64,000 bases of DNA from Devosia sp. Root413D1. Lineage in GTDB: Bacteria > Pseudomonadota > Alphaproteobacteria > Rhizobiales > Devosiaceae. A program made the translations under genes and the position numbers. The DNA lies in the NCBI RefSeq assembly GCF_001425235.1, contig NZ_LMEA01000009.1, positions 418,327-482,326 of the forward strand. Direction: 5' to 3'. The notes below the pieces were generated by a model. It had not been told where the DNA came from and searched no databases. It saw nothing but the letters and a program-made list of their open reading frames with translations. Of the stretch, positions 9,168 through 18,202 are shown one piece after another; position 1 is the stretch's first letter; every line of letters starts with the position of its first letter.

Positions 9168-10220
9168 ATGCCGACCATTGCCGACCTCGATACTCCCGCC
9201 GTCCTCATCGACATCGATCGCGTCGAGGCCAATCTGCAGCGGGCCCAGGCACATGCCACCGAGCAAGGCTATGCCCTGCGCCCGCACATCAAGACCCACA
9301 AGCTGCCGCGCTTCGCCAAACGCCAGGTCGAACTCGGCGCCGTCGGCATCACGGTGCAGAAGCTGGGCGAGGCCGAGGTGATGGCCGATGCCGGCATCGC
9401 TGATATCTTCCTGCCCTACAATATCCTCGGCCCGAAAAAGCTGGCGCGGCTCAAGGCCCTGAACGAGCGCGTCACCCTCTCGGTCACAGCCGACAGCCCC
9501 GACACGCTGTTCGGCTATGCCGCGACCTTCACCTCCGGCAAACCATTGACCGTGCTGATCGAATGCGATTCCGGCGGCGGTAGATGCGGCGTGCAGACGC
9601 CGGCCCAGGCGCTGGCGCTGGCCCGTCAGATCGCGCCCGCCCCCGGTCTGCGTTTCGGTGGCCTGATGACCTATCCGCCGCTGCACGGGGTGGAGAAATC
9701 CAACGCCTGGCTCAGCGAGGCGGTGGCGCTGTTCGCTGAAGCTGGTATCGCCGTGTCGCGCGTCTCCTCCGGCAACAGCCCGGACATGTGGGCCCCCGCT
9801 GCTGCGCCCGTCACCGAGCGGCGCCCCGGCACTTACATCTACTACGATCGCTTCCAGGTGAAGGAGCGGGCGGCCGGCCTCGACGATTGCGCGCTCAGCG
9901 TTCTCGTCACCGTGGTCAGCCGGCCCACTGCCACCCGCGTGGTCATCGATGCCGGCTCCAAGTCGCTGACCTCCGATCTCCTCGGCATGGAGGGCTTCGG
10001 CCTCGTCATGGGCACTGATCTCACGGTGAAGGGGCTCTCCGAGGAGCACGGCGTCATCGAGCTGCCGGTCGCTTCGGATTGGCCGCGCATCGGCGAGCGG
10101 CTGCGCATCATCCCCAACCATGCCTGCGTCATCTCCAACCTCTTCGACAGCGTGACGCTGATCTCCGGCGACGAGGTTCGCGAAGTGGTTCCTGTTGCGG
10201 CCCGCGGTCGAGTCGACTGA
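9168..10220 (+). CDS. DSD1 family PLP enzyme, D-threonine aldolase / D-serine dehydratase-like
   Basis: 350 residues with the alanine-racemase-like N-terminal barrel followed by a C-terminal metal-binding beta domain. The PLP lysine is K42 in RPHIKTHK, the family hallmark. Other family segments are EVMADAGIADIFLPYN, LIECDSGGGRCGVQ and SSGNSPDMW. Such enzymes split D-threonine or related D-3-hydroxyamino acids, or dehydrate D-serine. The C-terminal stretch with PNHACVISNLFD supplies the usual metal-ligand His and Cys. Its stop runs into a palindromic repeat remnant. Substrate unknown. Confidence 0.87.
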   Translation: MPTIADLDTPAVLIDIDRVEANLQRAQAHATEQGYALRPHIKTHKLPRFAKRQVELGAVGITVQKLGEAEVMADAGIADIFLPYNILGPKKLARLKALNERVTLSVTADSPDTLFGYAATFTSGKPLTVLIECDSGGGRCGVQTPAQALALARQIAPAPGLRFGGLMTYPPLHGVEKSNAWLSEAVALFAEAGIAVSRVSSGNSPDMWAPAAAPVTERRPGTYIYYDRFQVKERAAGLDDCALSVLVTVVSRPTATRVVIDAGSKSLTSDLLGMEGFGLVMGTDLTVKGLSEEHGVIELPVASDWPRIGERLRIIPNHACVISNLFDSVTLISGDEVREVVPVAARGRVD

Positions 10221-10290
10221 GCGCTTTCCGGAAAAGTCGACAAAATCGAAAATCCGGAGCTTTCGGCGTTTCACTGCAACGGGGAAATGC
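10217..10290. repeat. Diverged copy of the GCGCTTTC palindrome
   Basis: Begins GAGCGCTTTCCGGAAAAGT exactly at the stop codon of the aldolase gene and continues with CGGAGCTTTCGGCG. It shares its first part with the two better preserved copies at 30542 and 55022 but lacks the matching closing arm. It occupies the gap before the GH20 gene. Confidence 0.6.
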
Positions 10291-10324
10291 TCTAGAACTC
10301 CTCACGCAAGGGAGTGGTATTCAA

Positions 10325-12262
10325 ATGGTCGCTGATTGGTATGATGGTTTGACGCTGGCAACCGAGTGGCGTCCGGCCGCTGAAGGTGTGGCGGCGCGCT
10401 ACCGGCTGATGCTCACCAACGATACGGGCGAGGCGCTGCGCGATTTCCGGCTCGGCATTTCCGGCCCGGCGCGGGTCAGCGACGATGCCGAGATCGTCGG
10501 CGCCAAGGTGGTGCACCAGCTTTCCAATTTCTGCGAGCTGGCGCCCGAGCGCGGCTTCGTTCTCGCTCCCGGCGCCAGCTGGACCATCGACGTGCTGAAG
10601 CTCGACTATCCGATCCGCCACTGGACCGATGGCGCCACCACCGGCTTCCTCGTTCTCGCCGACGGCACGACGCGCTCGCTGCGCACCGTGCCGACCCGGC
10701 GTGAGGGCAGCGACACCTTGCGGAAGAAAGGCACCGCCATCTTCGAGGTGCCCGAGCAACCGCCGGTGCCGGTGTCGATCGTCCCCTGGCCGCAGGATGT
10801 GGCGGTTTCCGGCCGCCGCACCGCGCCCGCTGGCCTCGCGCCGATCGCCTCGGCCATTGGCAAATCCGCTGCTGCCGCCTTCGGCAAGCTGACCGACAAG
10901 CTGTTCCCCGGCGAAGGGCTGGTCCGTCCCGCCCATGAAGGCGGCTTTCCGGTCGAGCTGGTCGCCGGCGCCGGCGGCAAGGAAGGCTATGCCATCGAGT
11001 TCTCCACCGACCGGGCTCGCATCGTCGGCGAAACCGAAACCGGCCTGCTCTATGGCCTGATCACACTGGGCCAGATCCTGCGTGGCGCCCGTATCCACCT
11101 GCGCCAGTTCAACTTCCCCACCAGCGGCCGCATCGAGGATGCGCCGGCCATGGTGTGGCGCGGCAGCCATCTCGATGTCGCCCGCCGCTACTACGCCAAG
11201 GACGAGGTGGAGCGCTTCATCGCCATCCTCGCCTGGAACAAGCTCAATGTGCTGCACTGGCACCTGAGCGACGACGAATCCTGGCGCGTCGAGATCGACG
11301 CCTATCCGCAGCTCACCGGCAAGGGCGCCTGGCGCGGCTACGGCATGCCCGTCCCGCCGCTGCTCGGCTCGGGTCCGGAGCGTACTGGCGGCTACTATTC
11401 GAAGGCGGATATCCGCGCCATTGTCGGCTTCGCCACCGAGCTCGGCGTCGACGTGGTGCCCGAGATCGATATGCCGGGCCATTGCTACGCCATGCTGCAG
11501 GCCATCCCGGCGCTGCGCGATCCGGGCGAGAATGCCCCGTATTATTCGATCCAGAGCTTCCCCAATAACTGCCTCAACCCCGCGGTCGAAGCCACCTATG
11601 GCGTGGTCGAGGCGATCATTGACGAGATGGTCGAGCTCTTCCCCTCGCGCTACTTCCATGTCGGCGCCGACGAAGTGCCCGAGGATGCCTGGCACTCCTC
11701 GCCGGCCGCCAACAAGATGCGGCAGAAGCTCGGCGTCACCGGCGCCGCGCCGCTGCAGGCCCACTTCCTGCAGCGCCTGCAGGCCTACCTTACCTCGAAG
11801 GGCAAGCTGACCGGGGCCTGGGAAGAAGCCTCGCATGGCGGGGGCATCGACAAGGCCAATTGCTATCTGGTCGGCTGGCGCACCACCGAGGGCAGCCAGC
11901 AACTCGCTGCCGAGGGCTACGAGGTCGTCGTCGCCCCAGGCCAGGCCTACTATCTCGATATGGCCAATACCGAGGATTGGCACGAGTGTGGCGCCGCCTG
12001 GGCCGGCTGGTCGTCACCGGAAAAAGCCTACAGCTTCGAGCCGACTGCCGGCTGGAGCGACACCGAGCGGAAGAAGCTGCTCGGCGTCCAGGCCTGCATC
12101 TGGTCCGAGCCGATGACCGATCGCGCCGTGTTCGACCGCCTGGTCTTCCCGCGCCTCTCGGCCATCGCTGAAACCGGCTGGAGTTCCAACCGCGATTTCA
12201 ATCGCTTCAAGGCGCTGGTCGGCCTGATGCCGAACCTTTACGGTCGCTACGAAGGATTCTGA
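10325..12262 (+). CDS. Glycoside hydrolase family 20 beta-N-acetylhexosaminidase
   Basis: 645 residues. An N-terminal region of about 230 residues precedes a GH20 catalytic barrel with WRGSHLDVARRYY, LNVLHWHLSDDESWRVEID, DVVPEIDMPGH and FHVGADEVPED. The last carries the catalytic Asp-Glu pair (D449, E450), the substrate-assisted mechanism signature. It would remove terminal GlcNAc or GalNAc from chitin fragments, glycans or muropeptides. ATG at 10325 is preceded by AAGGGAG at 10309, and an earlier in-frame start would run through the aldolase gene. No signal peptide is visible, so the enzyme is probably cytoplasmic. An acetyltransferase gene follows after 20 bases. Confidence 0.92.
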   Translation: MVADWYDGLTLATEWRPAAEGVAARYRLMLTNDTGEALRDFRLGISGPARVSDDAEIVGAKVVHQLSNFCELAPERGFVLAPGASWTIDVLKLDYPIRHWTDGATTGFLVLADGTTRSLRTVPTRREGSDTLRKKGTAIFEVPEQPPVPVSIVPWPQDVAVSGRRTAPAGLAPIASAIGKSAAAAFGKLTDKLFPGEGLVRPAHEGGFPVELVAGAGGKEGYAIEFSTDRARIVGETETGLLYGLITLGQILRGARIHLRQFNFPTSGRIEDAPAMVWRGSHLDVARRYYAKDEVERFIAILAWNKLNVLHWHLSDDESWRVEIDAYPQLTGKGAWRGYGMPVPPLLGSGPERTGGYYSKADIRAIVGFATELGVDVVPEIDMPGHCYAMLQAIPALRDPGENAPYYSIQSFPNNCLNPAVEATYGVVEAIIDEMVELFPSRYFHVGADEVPEDAWHSSPAANKMRQKLGVTGAAPLQAHFLQRLQAYLTSKGKLTGAWEEASHGGGIDKANCYLVGWRTTEGSQQLAAEGYEVVVAPGQAYYLDMANTEDWHECGAAWAGWSSPEKAYSFEPTAGWSDTERKKLLGVQACIWSEPMTDRAVFDRLVFPRLSAIAETGWSSNRDFNRFKALVGLMPNLYGRYEGF

Positions 12263-12282
12263 GTGAAGGACTGATAGGACAA

Positions 12283-12765
12283 ATGGGCGATCTGCTGGTC
12301 CGGCTGTATGACCTGCCGGACATTGCCTCTGAAGCAAAGGTGCAGGCTGCCGGGGTGACCGTCCGCCGCGCCCTGCCGCCGGAGCGTCACGTCGTCACCG
12401 CCTGGGTCGGCAAACACTTCAGCCCGTTCTGGGTATCCGAGGTCGAGGCGGCGATGAGCCGCCTGCCGGTCACCTGCTGGATCGCCCACAAGGATAACCA
12501 GCTGCTCGGCTTCGCCTGCCACGACGCCACAGCCAAGGGCTTTTTCGGCCCCACCGGGGTCGACGAGGCGGCGCGCGGGCAGGGGATCGGCGAGGCCCTG
12601 CTGATCGCCACCCTGCGCGGCATGCGCGAGGCGGGCTATGCCTATGCCGTCATTGGCGGTGCCGGCCCGGTCGAGTTCTATCAGAAGCGGCTCGATGCCA
12701 TGGTGATCCCCAAATCCGAGCCCGGCATTTACAATGGGATGCTGCGACCACCCAAGTCGGATTGA
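12283..12765 (+). CDS. GNAT family N-acetyltransferase
   Basis: 160 residues. The acetyl-CoA-binding motif A is visible as GVDEAARGQGIGEALLIATL (about 86-105). The C-terminal segment GYAYAVIGGAGPVEFYQKRL matches the final strand and helix of the fold, and NQLLGFACHD is the central strand. It follows the GH20 gene by 20 bases and is probably cotranscribed, so the acceptor may be an amino sugar released by that enzyme. That is a guess from position; GNAT substrates cannot be read from sequence. Confidence 0.85.
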   Translation: MGDLLVRLYDLPDIASEAKVQAAGVTVRRALPPERHVVTAWVGKHFSPFWVSEVEAAMSRLPVTCWIAHKDNQLLGFACHDATAKGFFGPTGVDEAARGQGIGEALLIATLRGMREAGYAYAVIGGAGPVEFYQKRLDAMVIPKSEPGIYNGMLRPPKSD

Positions 12766-12852
12766 ATGCAGCGTATCGACTAACCTTGCATTTACTCGCT
12801 ACCGCTAGGCTATGAGCTTCGATCTCCTTGGGATTTCCGGGGCTCCAGCATT

Positions 12853-14664
12853 TTGCCAAAGACCGGAAAGACATCCACCGCCTCGCCGGACGCGGCCGCG
12901 CCACCTGAGGCCGACACCGCGGCGCTGCTGAAACTCACCCGCTCGCTGAGTTCGGCGCGCGGCAAGCTGCGCGCCCAGGAACTGCATCTGCGCGCCATTC
13001 TCGACAATCTCGCGCATGGCATTTCGCTCTACGATCGTCACGGTCGGCTGGTGCTGTGCAACCGCCAGTTCCTCGATATCTACCGGCTGCCGCCGGCGCT
13101 GGGTAAACGCGGCACCAGCTTCCGCCAGATCCTCGAGGCGCGCGTCGCCGGCAATACTCATGTCGGCGACGATATCGAGGGCTATGTTGCTGACCGGCTG
13201 AGCGCCGTACACGAGCAGCGTACTTTGGGCGGCATCCATCGGCTCAATTCCGGGCAGGTCATTTCGATGACCCACCAACCGATCGACGATGGCGGCTGGA
13301 TCTCGACCCACAAGGACGTGACCGAGCTGCACAATATGCAGGCCGAGCTCACCCACCTCGCCTATCACGATGCGCTGACGGGCCTCCCCAATCGCACGCT
13401 GTTCTACCGACGGGTCGGCAACGCCTTCCATGACATTGGCAGGGCCAGCGGCTTTGCTGTGCTGTGCCTCGATCTCGATGGCTTCAAGGCTATCAACGAC
13501 AGCCTCGGCCACGCGGCCGGCGATGCGCTGCTGAAGCAGTTCGCCGGCCGCCTCGGCGGCTGTCTCGGCCCTACGGACAGTGCCGCCCGCATGGGCGGCG
13601 ACGAATTCGCCGTGCTGCATCGCGGTGGCGACGCTGAAAGCGCCCTCGACCTCGCGACCAGCATCTGCGCCGCCACCGTCGCGCCTTACGACCTCGACGG
13701 TCAGGTGCTGACGATCGCTGTCGGCATCGGCATCGCGGTGGGCGGCGCCGACGGGAACGAGCCCGACGAGCTGCTGCACAATGCCGACGTGGCGCTCTAC
13801 GCCGCCAAACGCGACGGTCGCGGCGCCATCCGCAGCTTCGAACCCGAACTCAACCGCATCGGCGTCGATCGCCGCCGGCTCGAGGCCGACCTGCGCCGGG
13901 CCCTGGAGTTCGGCGAATTCGAGCTGCACTTCCAGCCCATCCTCAACCTCCGCACCCACGCCTTTTCCGGCTTCGAGGCGCTGCTGCGCTGGCAGCATCC
14001 GGAACGCGGGCTGGTGCCACCCTGCGACTTCATCCCGGTCGCCGAGGAGACCGGCCTGATCGTTCCGATCGGCGATTGGGTGATCCGCGAAGCTTTGGCG
14101 GAAGCGGCCCGCTGGCCGGGCGAGCTGAAGATCGCCGTCAACGTGTCCTCGGTGCAGCTGGTGCGCGGCAGCCTTGTCACCACGCTGGTGCAGGCGCTCG
14201 CCGCCTCTGGCATTGCCCATGAGCGGGTCGAAATCGAGATCACCGAGTCGGTGTTCCTCGAAAACTCCGAGCAGAGCCTCGACACCCTGCGCCAGCTCCG
14301 CGCCCTCGGTGTCCGTATCGCGCTCGACGATTTCGGCACCGGCTTCTCGGCACTCGGCTACCTGCTGGCCTTCCCGTTCGACAAGATCAAGATCGACGGC
14401 ACCTTCATCAGAGCGCTCGACAGCGCCGAAGGCGCCGAGACCATCGTCGCTGCGGTAGCCGATATCGGCGCCCGCCTGATGATGGCAACCACTGCCGAGG
14501 GCATCGAGACCGCCGAGCAACTGCGCGGCGTGCATGCTGCCGGCTACACCGAGGCGCAGGGCTACCTGATCTCCCGCCCGATGGCCCGTGACGCCGTCCG
14601 CCGCCTGGTCCTCGCCTCCGACGCCATGCCCGAGGCGCCGTTCGAAGAGCGGGAAGCGGGGTAG
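12853..14664 (+). CDS. PAS-GGDEF-EAL cyclic-di-GMP signalling protein
   Basis: 603 residues. A helical N-terminus is followed by a PAS domain (about 50-160, starting LRAILDNLAHGISLYD), a GGDEF domain with an intact RMGGDEFAVL near 247, and an EAL domain with EALLRW near 374 and DDFGTGFSALGYL. Both catalytic motifs look complete. No membrane segment is seen. The start is TTG at 12853 (TTG-CCA-AAG); no ATG lies in frame before the PAS domain, so the start is less certain than the rest. A 3' intergenic region with a palindrome follows. Confidence 0.9.
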   Translation: MPKTGKTSTASPDAAAPPEADTAALLKLTRSLSSARGKLRAQELHLRAILDNLAHGISLYDRHGRLVLCNRQFLDIYRLPPALGKRGTSFRQILEARVAGNTHVGDDIEGYVADRLSAVHEQRTLGGIHRLNSGQVISMTHQPIDDGGWISTHKDVTELHNMQAELTHLAYHDALTGLPNRTLFYRRVGNAFHDIGRASGFAVLCLDLDGFKAINDSLGHAAGDALLKQFAGRLGGCLGPTDSAARMGGDEFAVLHRGGDAESALDLATSICAATVAPYDLDGQVLTIAVGIGIAVGGADGNEPDELLHNADVALYAAKRDGRGAIRSFEPELNRIGVDRRRLEADLRRALEFGEFELHFQPILNLRTHAFSGFEALLRWQHPERGLVPPCDFIPVAEETGLIVPIGDWVIREALAEAARWPGELKIAVNVSSVQLVRGSLVTTLVQALAASGIAHERVEIEITESVFLENSEQSLDTLRQLRALGVRIALDDFGTGFSALGYLLAFPFDKIKIDGTFIRALDSAEGAETIVAAVADIGARLMMATTAEGIETAEQLRGVHAAGYTEAQGYLISRPMARDAVRRLVLASDAMPEAPFEEREAG

Positions 14665-14723
14665 GTTCACGGCTGAGTTGGCTCGCAAAGTCCCCCCATT
14701 TGCCACCGCCATTGGTCTCGCGT

Positions 14724-14867
14724 CCCCTCTCCCCTCTGGGGAGAGGGTCAGGGTGAGGGGTAGCCAAGCACACTAAATGAGCGGCCGTTGCTGCGATGCG
14801 GGCCGCGCTTGATGCCGGCGTGCTTGGCGCCCCTCACCCCAGCCCTCTCCCCAGAGGGGCGAGGGGG
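14724..14867. repeat. GC-rich paired palindrome, copy 3
   Basis: Left arm 14724-14761 and right arm about 14829-14867 are inverted copies with the core CCCCTCTGGGGAGAGGG. Flanking GCCAAGCAC on the left is matched by GTGCTTGGC on the right, so the inverted symmetry extends beyond the G-rich core. Confidence 0.8.
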
Positions 14868-14917
14868 CGCTTCGGCACGGGCGGTGCAAGGCATTGCCGA
14901 TCAATGGTGAACCGCGC

Positions 14918-14946
14918 CCGTCACCCGACCGTCATCGAACCGTCAC
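14918..14946 (+). promoter_or_regulatory. Three phased Pho-box heptamers upstream of phoX-like gene
   Basis: CCGTCAC (14918-14924), CCGTCAT (14929-14935) and CCGTCAC (14940-14946) are separated by 4-base spacers, giving an exact 11-bp period. The PhoB site consensus is CTGTCAT-N4-CTGTCAT, so each heptamer differs mainly by C for T at position 2. The array ends 55 bases before the start of a PhoX-family phosphatase gene, the expected kind of target. Phosphate-starvation control through PhoB is inferred. Confidence 0.8.
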
Positions 14947-15001
14947 GGCAGCTTCGCCTGCCGCGTGCACGCATCCCGGCATATTTCCAGGGAGCGTCAG
15001 C

Positions 15002-16975
15002 ATGACCGATCGTTTGAAAACCCGCGCGCGCCCGACGCGCCGGCAGTCCTTCACCACCAAATATTCCGACCTGATGGCCGAGGGCTACTCGCGCCGCACC
15101 GTGCTGAAGGGGCTGCTTGCCGGCACCGCGCTCGCCACCTCCGGCCTCGGCTTCAGCCGCGCTGCCGCCGCCACCAACTCGCCCTCGAGCCTCACCTTTC
15201 CTGAGCTGAGCCGCGTCACCGACAAGACCGACCACTGGCCCGAGGGTTACTCTCGCCAGATCCTCATCAAGTGGGGCGACAAGCTGTTCGCCGACAGCCC
15301 GGCCTTCGACATCGCCAGCCTCGATGGCGCCGCGGCCGAAAAGCAGTTCGGCTACAATAACGACTTCACCGCCTTCCTGCCGCTGCCGCAGGGCAGCGAG
15401 GCGAACGACCACGGCCTGCTGGTGGTGAACCACGAATACGCCTCGCCCTACCTGATGTTCCCCGGCATGACCGATGAGGATTACCGGGAGAAGCTCACCG
15501 ACGAGCAGATCCGTGCGGTCGCCGCGTCCACCGGCATCTCCGTCGTCGAGGTCAAGAAGGCCGGCAGCGAGTGGCAGGTCGTTACCGACGGTCAGTACAA
15601 CCGCCGCGTCCATATGGGCACCGAGATGCGGCTGAGCGGCCCCGCGGCCGGCGACGACCGCTTGAAGACCAGCATCGACCCCACCGGCACCGTCGTCTTC
15701 GGCTCGATCTCCAACTGCTCGGGCGGCATCACCCCGTGGGGCACCATGCTCTCGGGCGAGGAAGGCGGCATGGATATCTTCGCCGGCGACTACACCACGC
15801 TGCCCGACCAGGAGCTGGTCGAGCGCCAGGGCTGGGATGAAGACGAGAACGACGGTTACGCGCTGGGTCGCGTCGACGCCCGCCTGAAGTTCGAGAACGA
15901 ACCCAACGAGTGGCTGAAGTTCGACTGGGTGGTCGAGATCGATCCGTTCGATCCCACGGCCAAGCCGGTGAAGCGCACCGCGCTCGGCCGCTTCACTCAC
16001 GAGGGCGCACAGGTCGCCGTGGCGCCGGATGGCCGCGTCGTCCTCTACATGGGCGACGATGACGACTTCGAGTATCTCTACAAGTTCGTCACCTCGAAAC
16101 CGTGGAACCCCACCGACCGCGCCGCCAACAAGGACCTGCTCGATGAGGGGACGCTCTACACCGCCCGCTTCGATGCCGACGGCAAGCTGACGTGGCTGCC
16201 GCTGGTGCAGGGGCAGGAGCCGCTGACGCCAGAGAACGGCTTTAGCACCCAGGCCGACGTGGTGCTCCGCACCCGCATGGCCGCCGACCTGCTCGGCGCC
16301 ACTCCGATGGACGCACCGGAAGGCTTCGTGCCGCATCCGAAAACCGGTCGCGTCTATATCGCCATGACCGAGAACGAGGATCGCCTGCCGGCCGGCGAGG
16401 GTGATGCCGGGGAACAGGTCAACGTCGCCAATACCCGCGCCCCCAACCCCGACGGACACATCCTCGAGCTCACCCCGCCCGGCGCCCCCGATGCCCCCGA
16501 CCATGCCGCGACCGACTACACCTGGGACGCCTTCATCCTTTGCGGCGACCCCACCGATCCGGCCTCGTACGCCCTCTGCCACCCCGAGACCTCGGCCAAT
16601 GGCTGGTTCACCGACCCGGATAACCTGTCGGTTGATCCCGCCGGCCGCCTCTGGGTCACCACTGACGGCCCGCCGGATGCCGGCTTCAACGACGCGCTCT
16701 ATGCGGTCGATACCGAAGGGGACGGCAAGGCCCTGCCAAAACTGTTCTACTCGCCGCCGGTCGGCTCGGAAGTCTGCTCCCCGGCCTTCACTCCCGACGG
16801 CAGGACCATGTTCCTCTCCATCCAGCACCCGGGCGAACTGCGGCTCGAGGACGGCGAGGATTCCACCTCGATTGCCGACGCCGGCACCAACTGGCCCGAT
16901 TTCATCGACGGCCAGGGCCCGCGCCCCTCGCTGGTGGTGATCAGCAAGGACGATGGCGGGGTGATCGGCAGCTGA
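15002..16975 (+). CDS. PhoX family (DUF839) alkaline phosphatase, Tat-exported
   Basis: 657 residues. The N-terminus carries a twin-arginine motif (SRRTVLKGLLAG, about 34-45) followed by a hydrophobic stretch and an AAAA cleavage region, so it should be exported folded by Tat. The body matches the PhoX/DUF839 beta-propeller family, with NNDFTAFLPLP, VNHEYASPYLMFPG, NCSGGITPWGTMLSGEE and GRFTHEGAQVAVAPDG. The NCSGG-PWGT-EE segment is the metal-site signature of PhoX, which uses Ca and Fe to release phosphate from phosphomonoesters. ATG at 15002 has AGGGAG 6 bases upstream. The Pho-box array before it supports expression under phosphate limitation. Confidence 0.9.
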   Translation: MTDRLKTRARPTRRQSFTTKYSDLMAEGYSRRTVLKGLLAGTALATSGLGFSRAAAATNSPSSLTFPELSRVTDKTDHWPEGYSRQILIKWGDKLFADSPAFDIASLDGAAAEKQFGYNNDFTAFLPLPQGSEANDHGLLVVNHEYASPYLMFPGMTDEDYREKLTDEQIRAVAASTGISVVEVKKAGSEWQVVTDGQYNRRVHMGTEMRLSGPAAGDDRLKTSIDPTGTVVFGSISNCSGGITPWGTMLSGEEGGMDIFAGDYTTLPDQELVERQGWDEDENDGYALGRVDARLKFENEPNEWLKFDWVVEIDPFDPTAKPVKRTALGRFTHEGAQVAVAPDGRVVLYMGDDDDFEYLYKFVTSKPWNPTDRAANKDLLDEGTLYTARFDADGKLTWLPLVQGQEPLTPENGFSTQADVVLRTRMAADLLGATPMDAPEGFVPHPKTGRVYIAMTENEDRLPAGEGDAGEQVNVANTRAPNPDGHILELTPPGAPDAPDHAATDYTWDAFILCGDPTDPASYALCHPETSANGWFTDPDNLSVDPAGRLWVTTDGPPDAGFNDALYAVDTEGDGKALPKLFYSPPVGSEVCSPAFTPDGRTMFLSIQHPGELRLEDGEDSTSIADAGTNWPDFIDGQGPRPSLVVISKDDGGVIGS

Positions 16976-16998
16976 GGACAGGGCGGGCTAACTGAAGC

Positions 16999-17123
16999 AG
17001 ACGGCCCTCTTCCATCCTCCCCATAATGGGGGAGGCGCTCCGCCGGTTCACTTGGCACGAACGAAGACAGAGCTCCGACTCTTCACCTCCCCCTTTATGG
17101 GGGAGGCCGGGAGGGGGCCGTCT
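16999..17123. repeat. GC-rich paired palindrome, copy 4
   Basis: Arms at about 16999-17037 and 17084-17123 are inverted copies starting AGACGGCC, with inner core CCTCCCC-ATAA-GGGGGAGG. It lies between the 3' ends of the phosphatase gene and the convergent pyrimidine operon. Confidence 0.8.
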
Positions 17124-17139
17124 CTATCAGTCAACGTAC

Positions 17140-17165
17140 AAAAAAGGCGGGGATCGCTCCCCGCC
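17140..17165 (-). terminator. Rho-independent terminator of the pyrimidine operon
   Basis: On the minus strand GGCGGGGA (17165-17158), loop GCGA and TCCCCGCC (17153-17146) form an 8-bp perfect stem, followed directly by six T (17145-17140). It lies 38 bases past the stop of the last operon gene. Confidence 0.9.
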
Positions 17166-17202
17166 TCGTCACTCCTGAAACCCCAAGTCTCAGGGAAAGT
17201 TT

Positions 17203-18177
17203 TCAGAGCTTGTCGGTGATCGCCGAGGTGAAGGCGCCCGACGGCTTGTTCTGGATGATCTTCTGGTCCAAGAGCGCCTTCTCGGTGCGGTCATAGGCGG
17301 CCGCGTCGAGCTTGAAGTCCTTGGCGTCGACGAGCTTGGCCACTTCGCCCATCATGTACTTCTGATGGTCGAGGGTCTGTGCACCGCTTTCGTCGTTGTC
17401 GATGACGATCTGGGCGGCTTCATCCGGATTGTCGATCGCGTACTGCCAGCCCTTCTGCGAAGCGCGGACGAAGCGCACCATCTTGTCGGCGAAGGCCGGG
17501 TCGGCGAGCTTGTCTTCCATCGCATAAAGGCCGTCCTCGAGCAGGTCGTTGCCGAGGTCGGTGTAGTTGAAGATCACCAGCTTGTCGGTGGTGAAGCCGG
17601 CGTCGATCGCCTGGCCCAGCTCGTTATAGGTCATCACCGAGATGCAATCCGCCTGCTTCTGCACCAGCGGCTGCACGTCGAACGACTGCTTCAGGACGTT
17701 CACGCCATCGGCGCCGCCCTCGGTCGGGATGCCCAGCTTGTTCATCCAGGCGTAGAACGGATACTCGTTGCCGAAGAACCAGACGCCGAGCGTGTGGCCC
17801 TTGAAGTCGGCTTCGGTCTGCACCGGGCCATCCTTCGGGCAGATCATCAACAGGCCGGATTTCTTGAACGGCTGCGCGATATTGACGAGGCCGACGCCCT
17901 GCTCGCGGGCCGCCAGCGCGCCGCCCATCCAGTCGACGATCACGTCGGCGCCGCCACCGGCGATCACCTGTTCGGGGGCGATATCCGGCCCGCCCGGCTT
18001 GATCGTGATGTCGATGCCTTCTTCGGTGTAGAACCCCTTGTCCTTGGCGACGAAGTAGCCGGCAAACTGCGCCTGCGTCACCCACTTGAGCTGCAAGGTG
18101 ACCGGATCGGCCGCCCAGCTCGCGGTGGCACCGAGCGCCAGAGCGCCCGCCACCAGACCAACGAGAAGCTTCTTCAT
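17203..18177 (-). CDS. NMT1/THI5-like ABC transporter substrate-binding protein
   Basis: 324 residues with a Sec signal peptide (MKKLLVGLVAGALALGATASWA, then mature ADPVTLQLKW). The mature protein matches the NMT1/ThiY-type periplasmic binding family: KWVTQAQFAGYFVAKDKGFY, GGGADVIVDWMG and TLGVWFFGNEYPFYAWM. Such proteins bind pyrimidines, sulfonates or aromatic acids. It is the last gene of a minus-strand operon that encodes the whole catabolic half of pyrimidine degradation plus two permeases and an ATPase, so a pyrimidine or dihydropyrimidine ligand is the simplest inference. Start ATG at 18177 has GGGAAA upstream; an earlier start would overlap the permease gene and precede the signal peptide. 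Confidence 0.88.
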   Translation of the reverse strand: MKKLLVGLVAGALALGATASWAADPVTLQLKWVTQAQFAGYFVAKDKGFYTEEGIDITIKPGGPDIAPEQVIAGGGADVIVDWMGGALAAREQGVGLVNIAQPFKKSGLLMICPKDGPVQTEADFKGHTLGVWFFGNEYPFYAWMNKLGIPTEGGADGVNVLKQSFDVQPLVQKQADCISVMTYNELGQAIDAGFTTDKLVIFNYTDLGNDLLEDGLYAMEDKLADPAFADKMVRFVRASQKGWQYAIDNPDEAAQIVIDNDESGAQTLDHQKYMMGEVAKLVDAKDFKLDAAAYDRTEKALLDQKIIQNKPSGAFTSAITDKL

Positions 18178-18202
18178 TTTTTGCGTTTCCCTTTTCCCCT
18201 GA

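Larger units (their letters stand above)
14665..15001. other. Intergenic region: palindrome plus Pho box array
   Basis: No credible gene in these 337 bases. The first part holds a GC-rich paired palindrome (14724-14867). The part nearest the PhoX gene holds three phased Pho-box heptamers (14918-14946) and a ribosome site (AGGGAG, 14990-14995). Confidence 0.8.

Noticed and set aside
10079-10324. 82-residue N-terminal extension of the GH20 enzyme
   Set aside because: It overlaps the aldolase gene in another frame and the repeat remnant. ATG 10325 has a good ribosome site.
18140-18202. TPP riboswitch before the NMT1/THI5-like binding protein
   Set aside because: Only 25 bases separate it from the permease gene, and no THI-box core is visible. 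The gene is internal to the operon.
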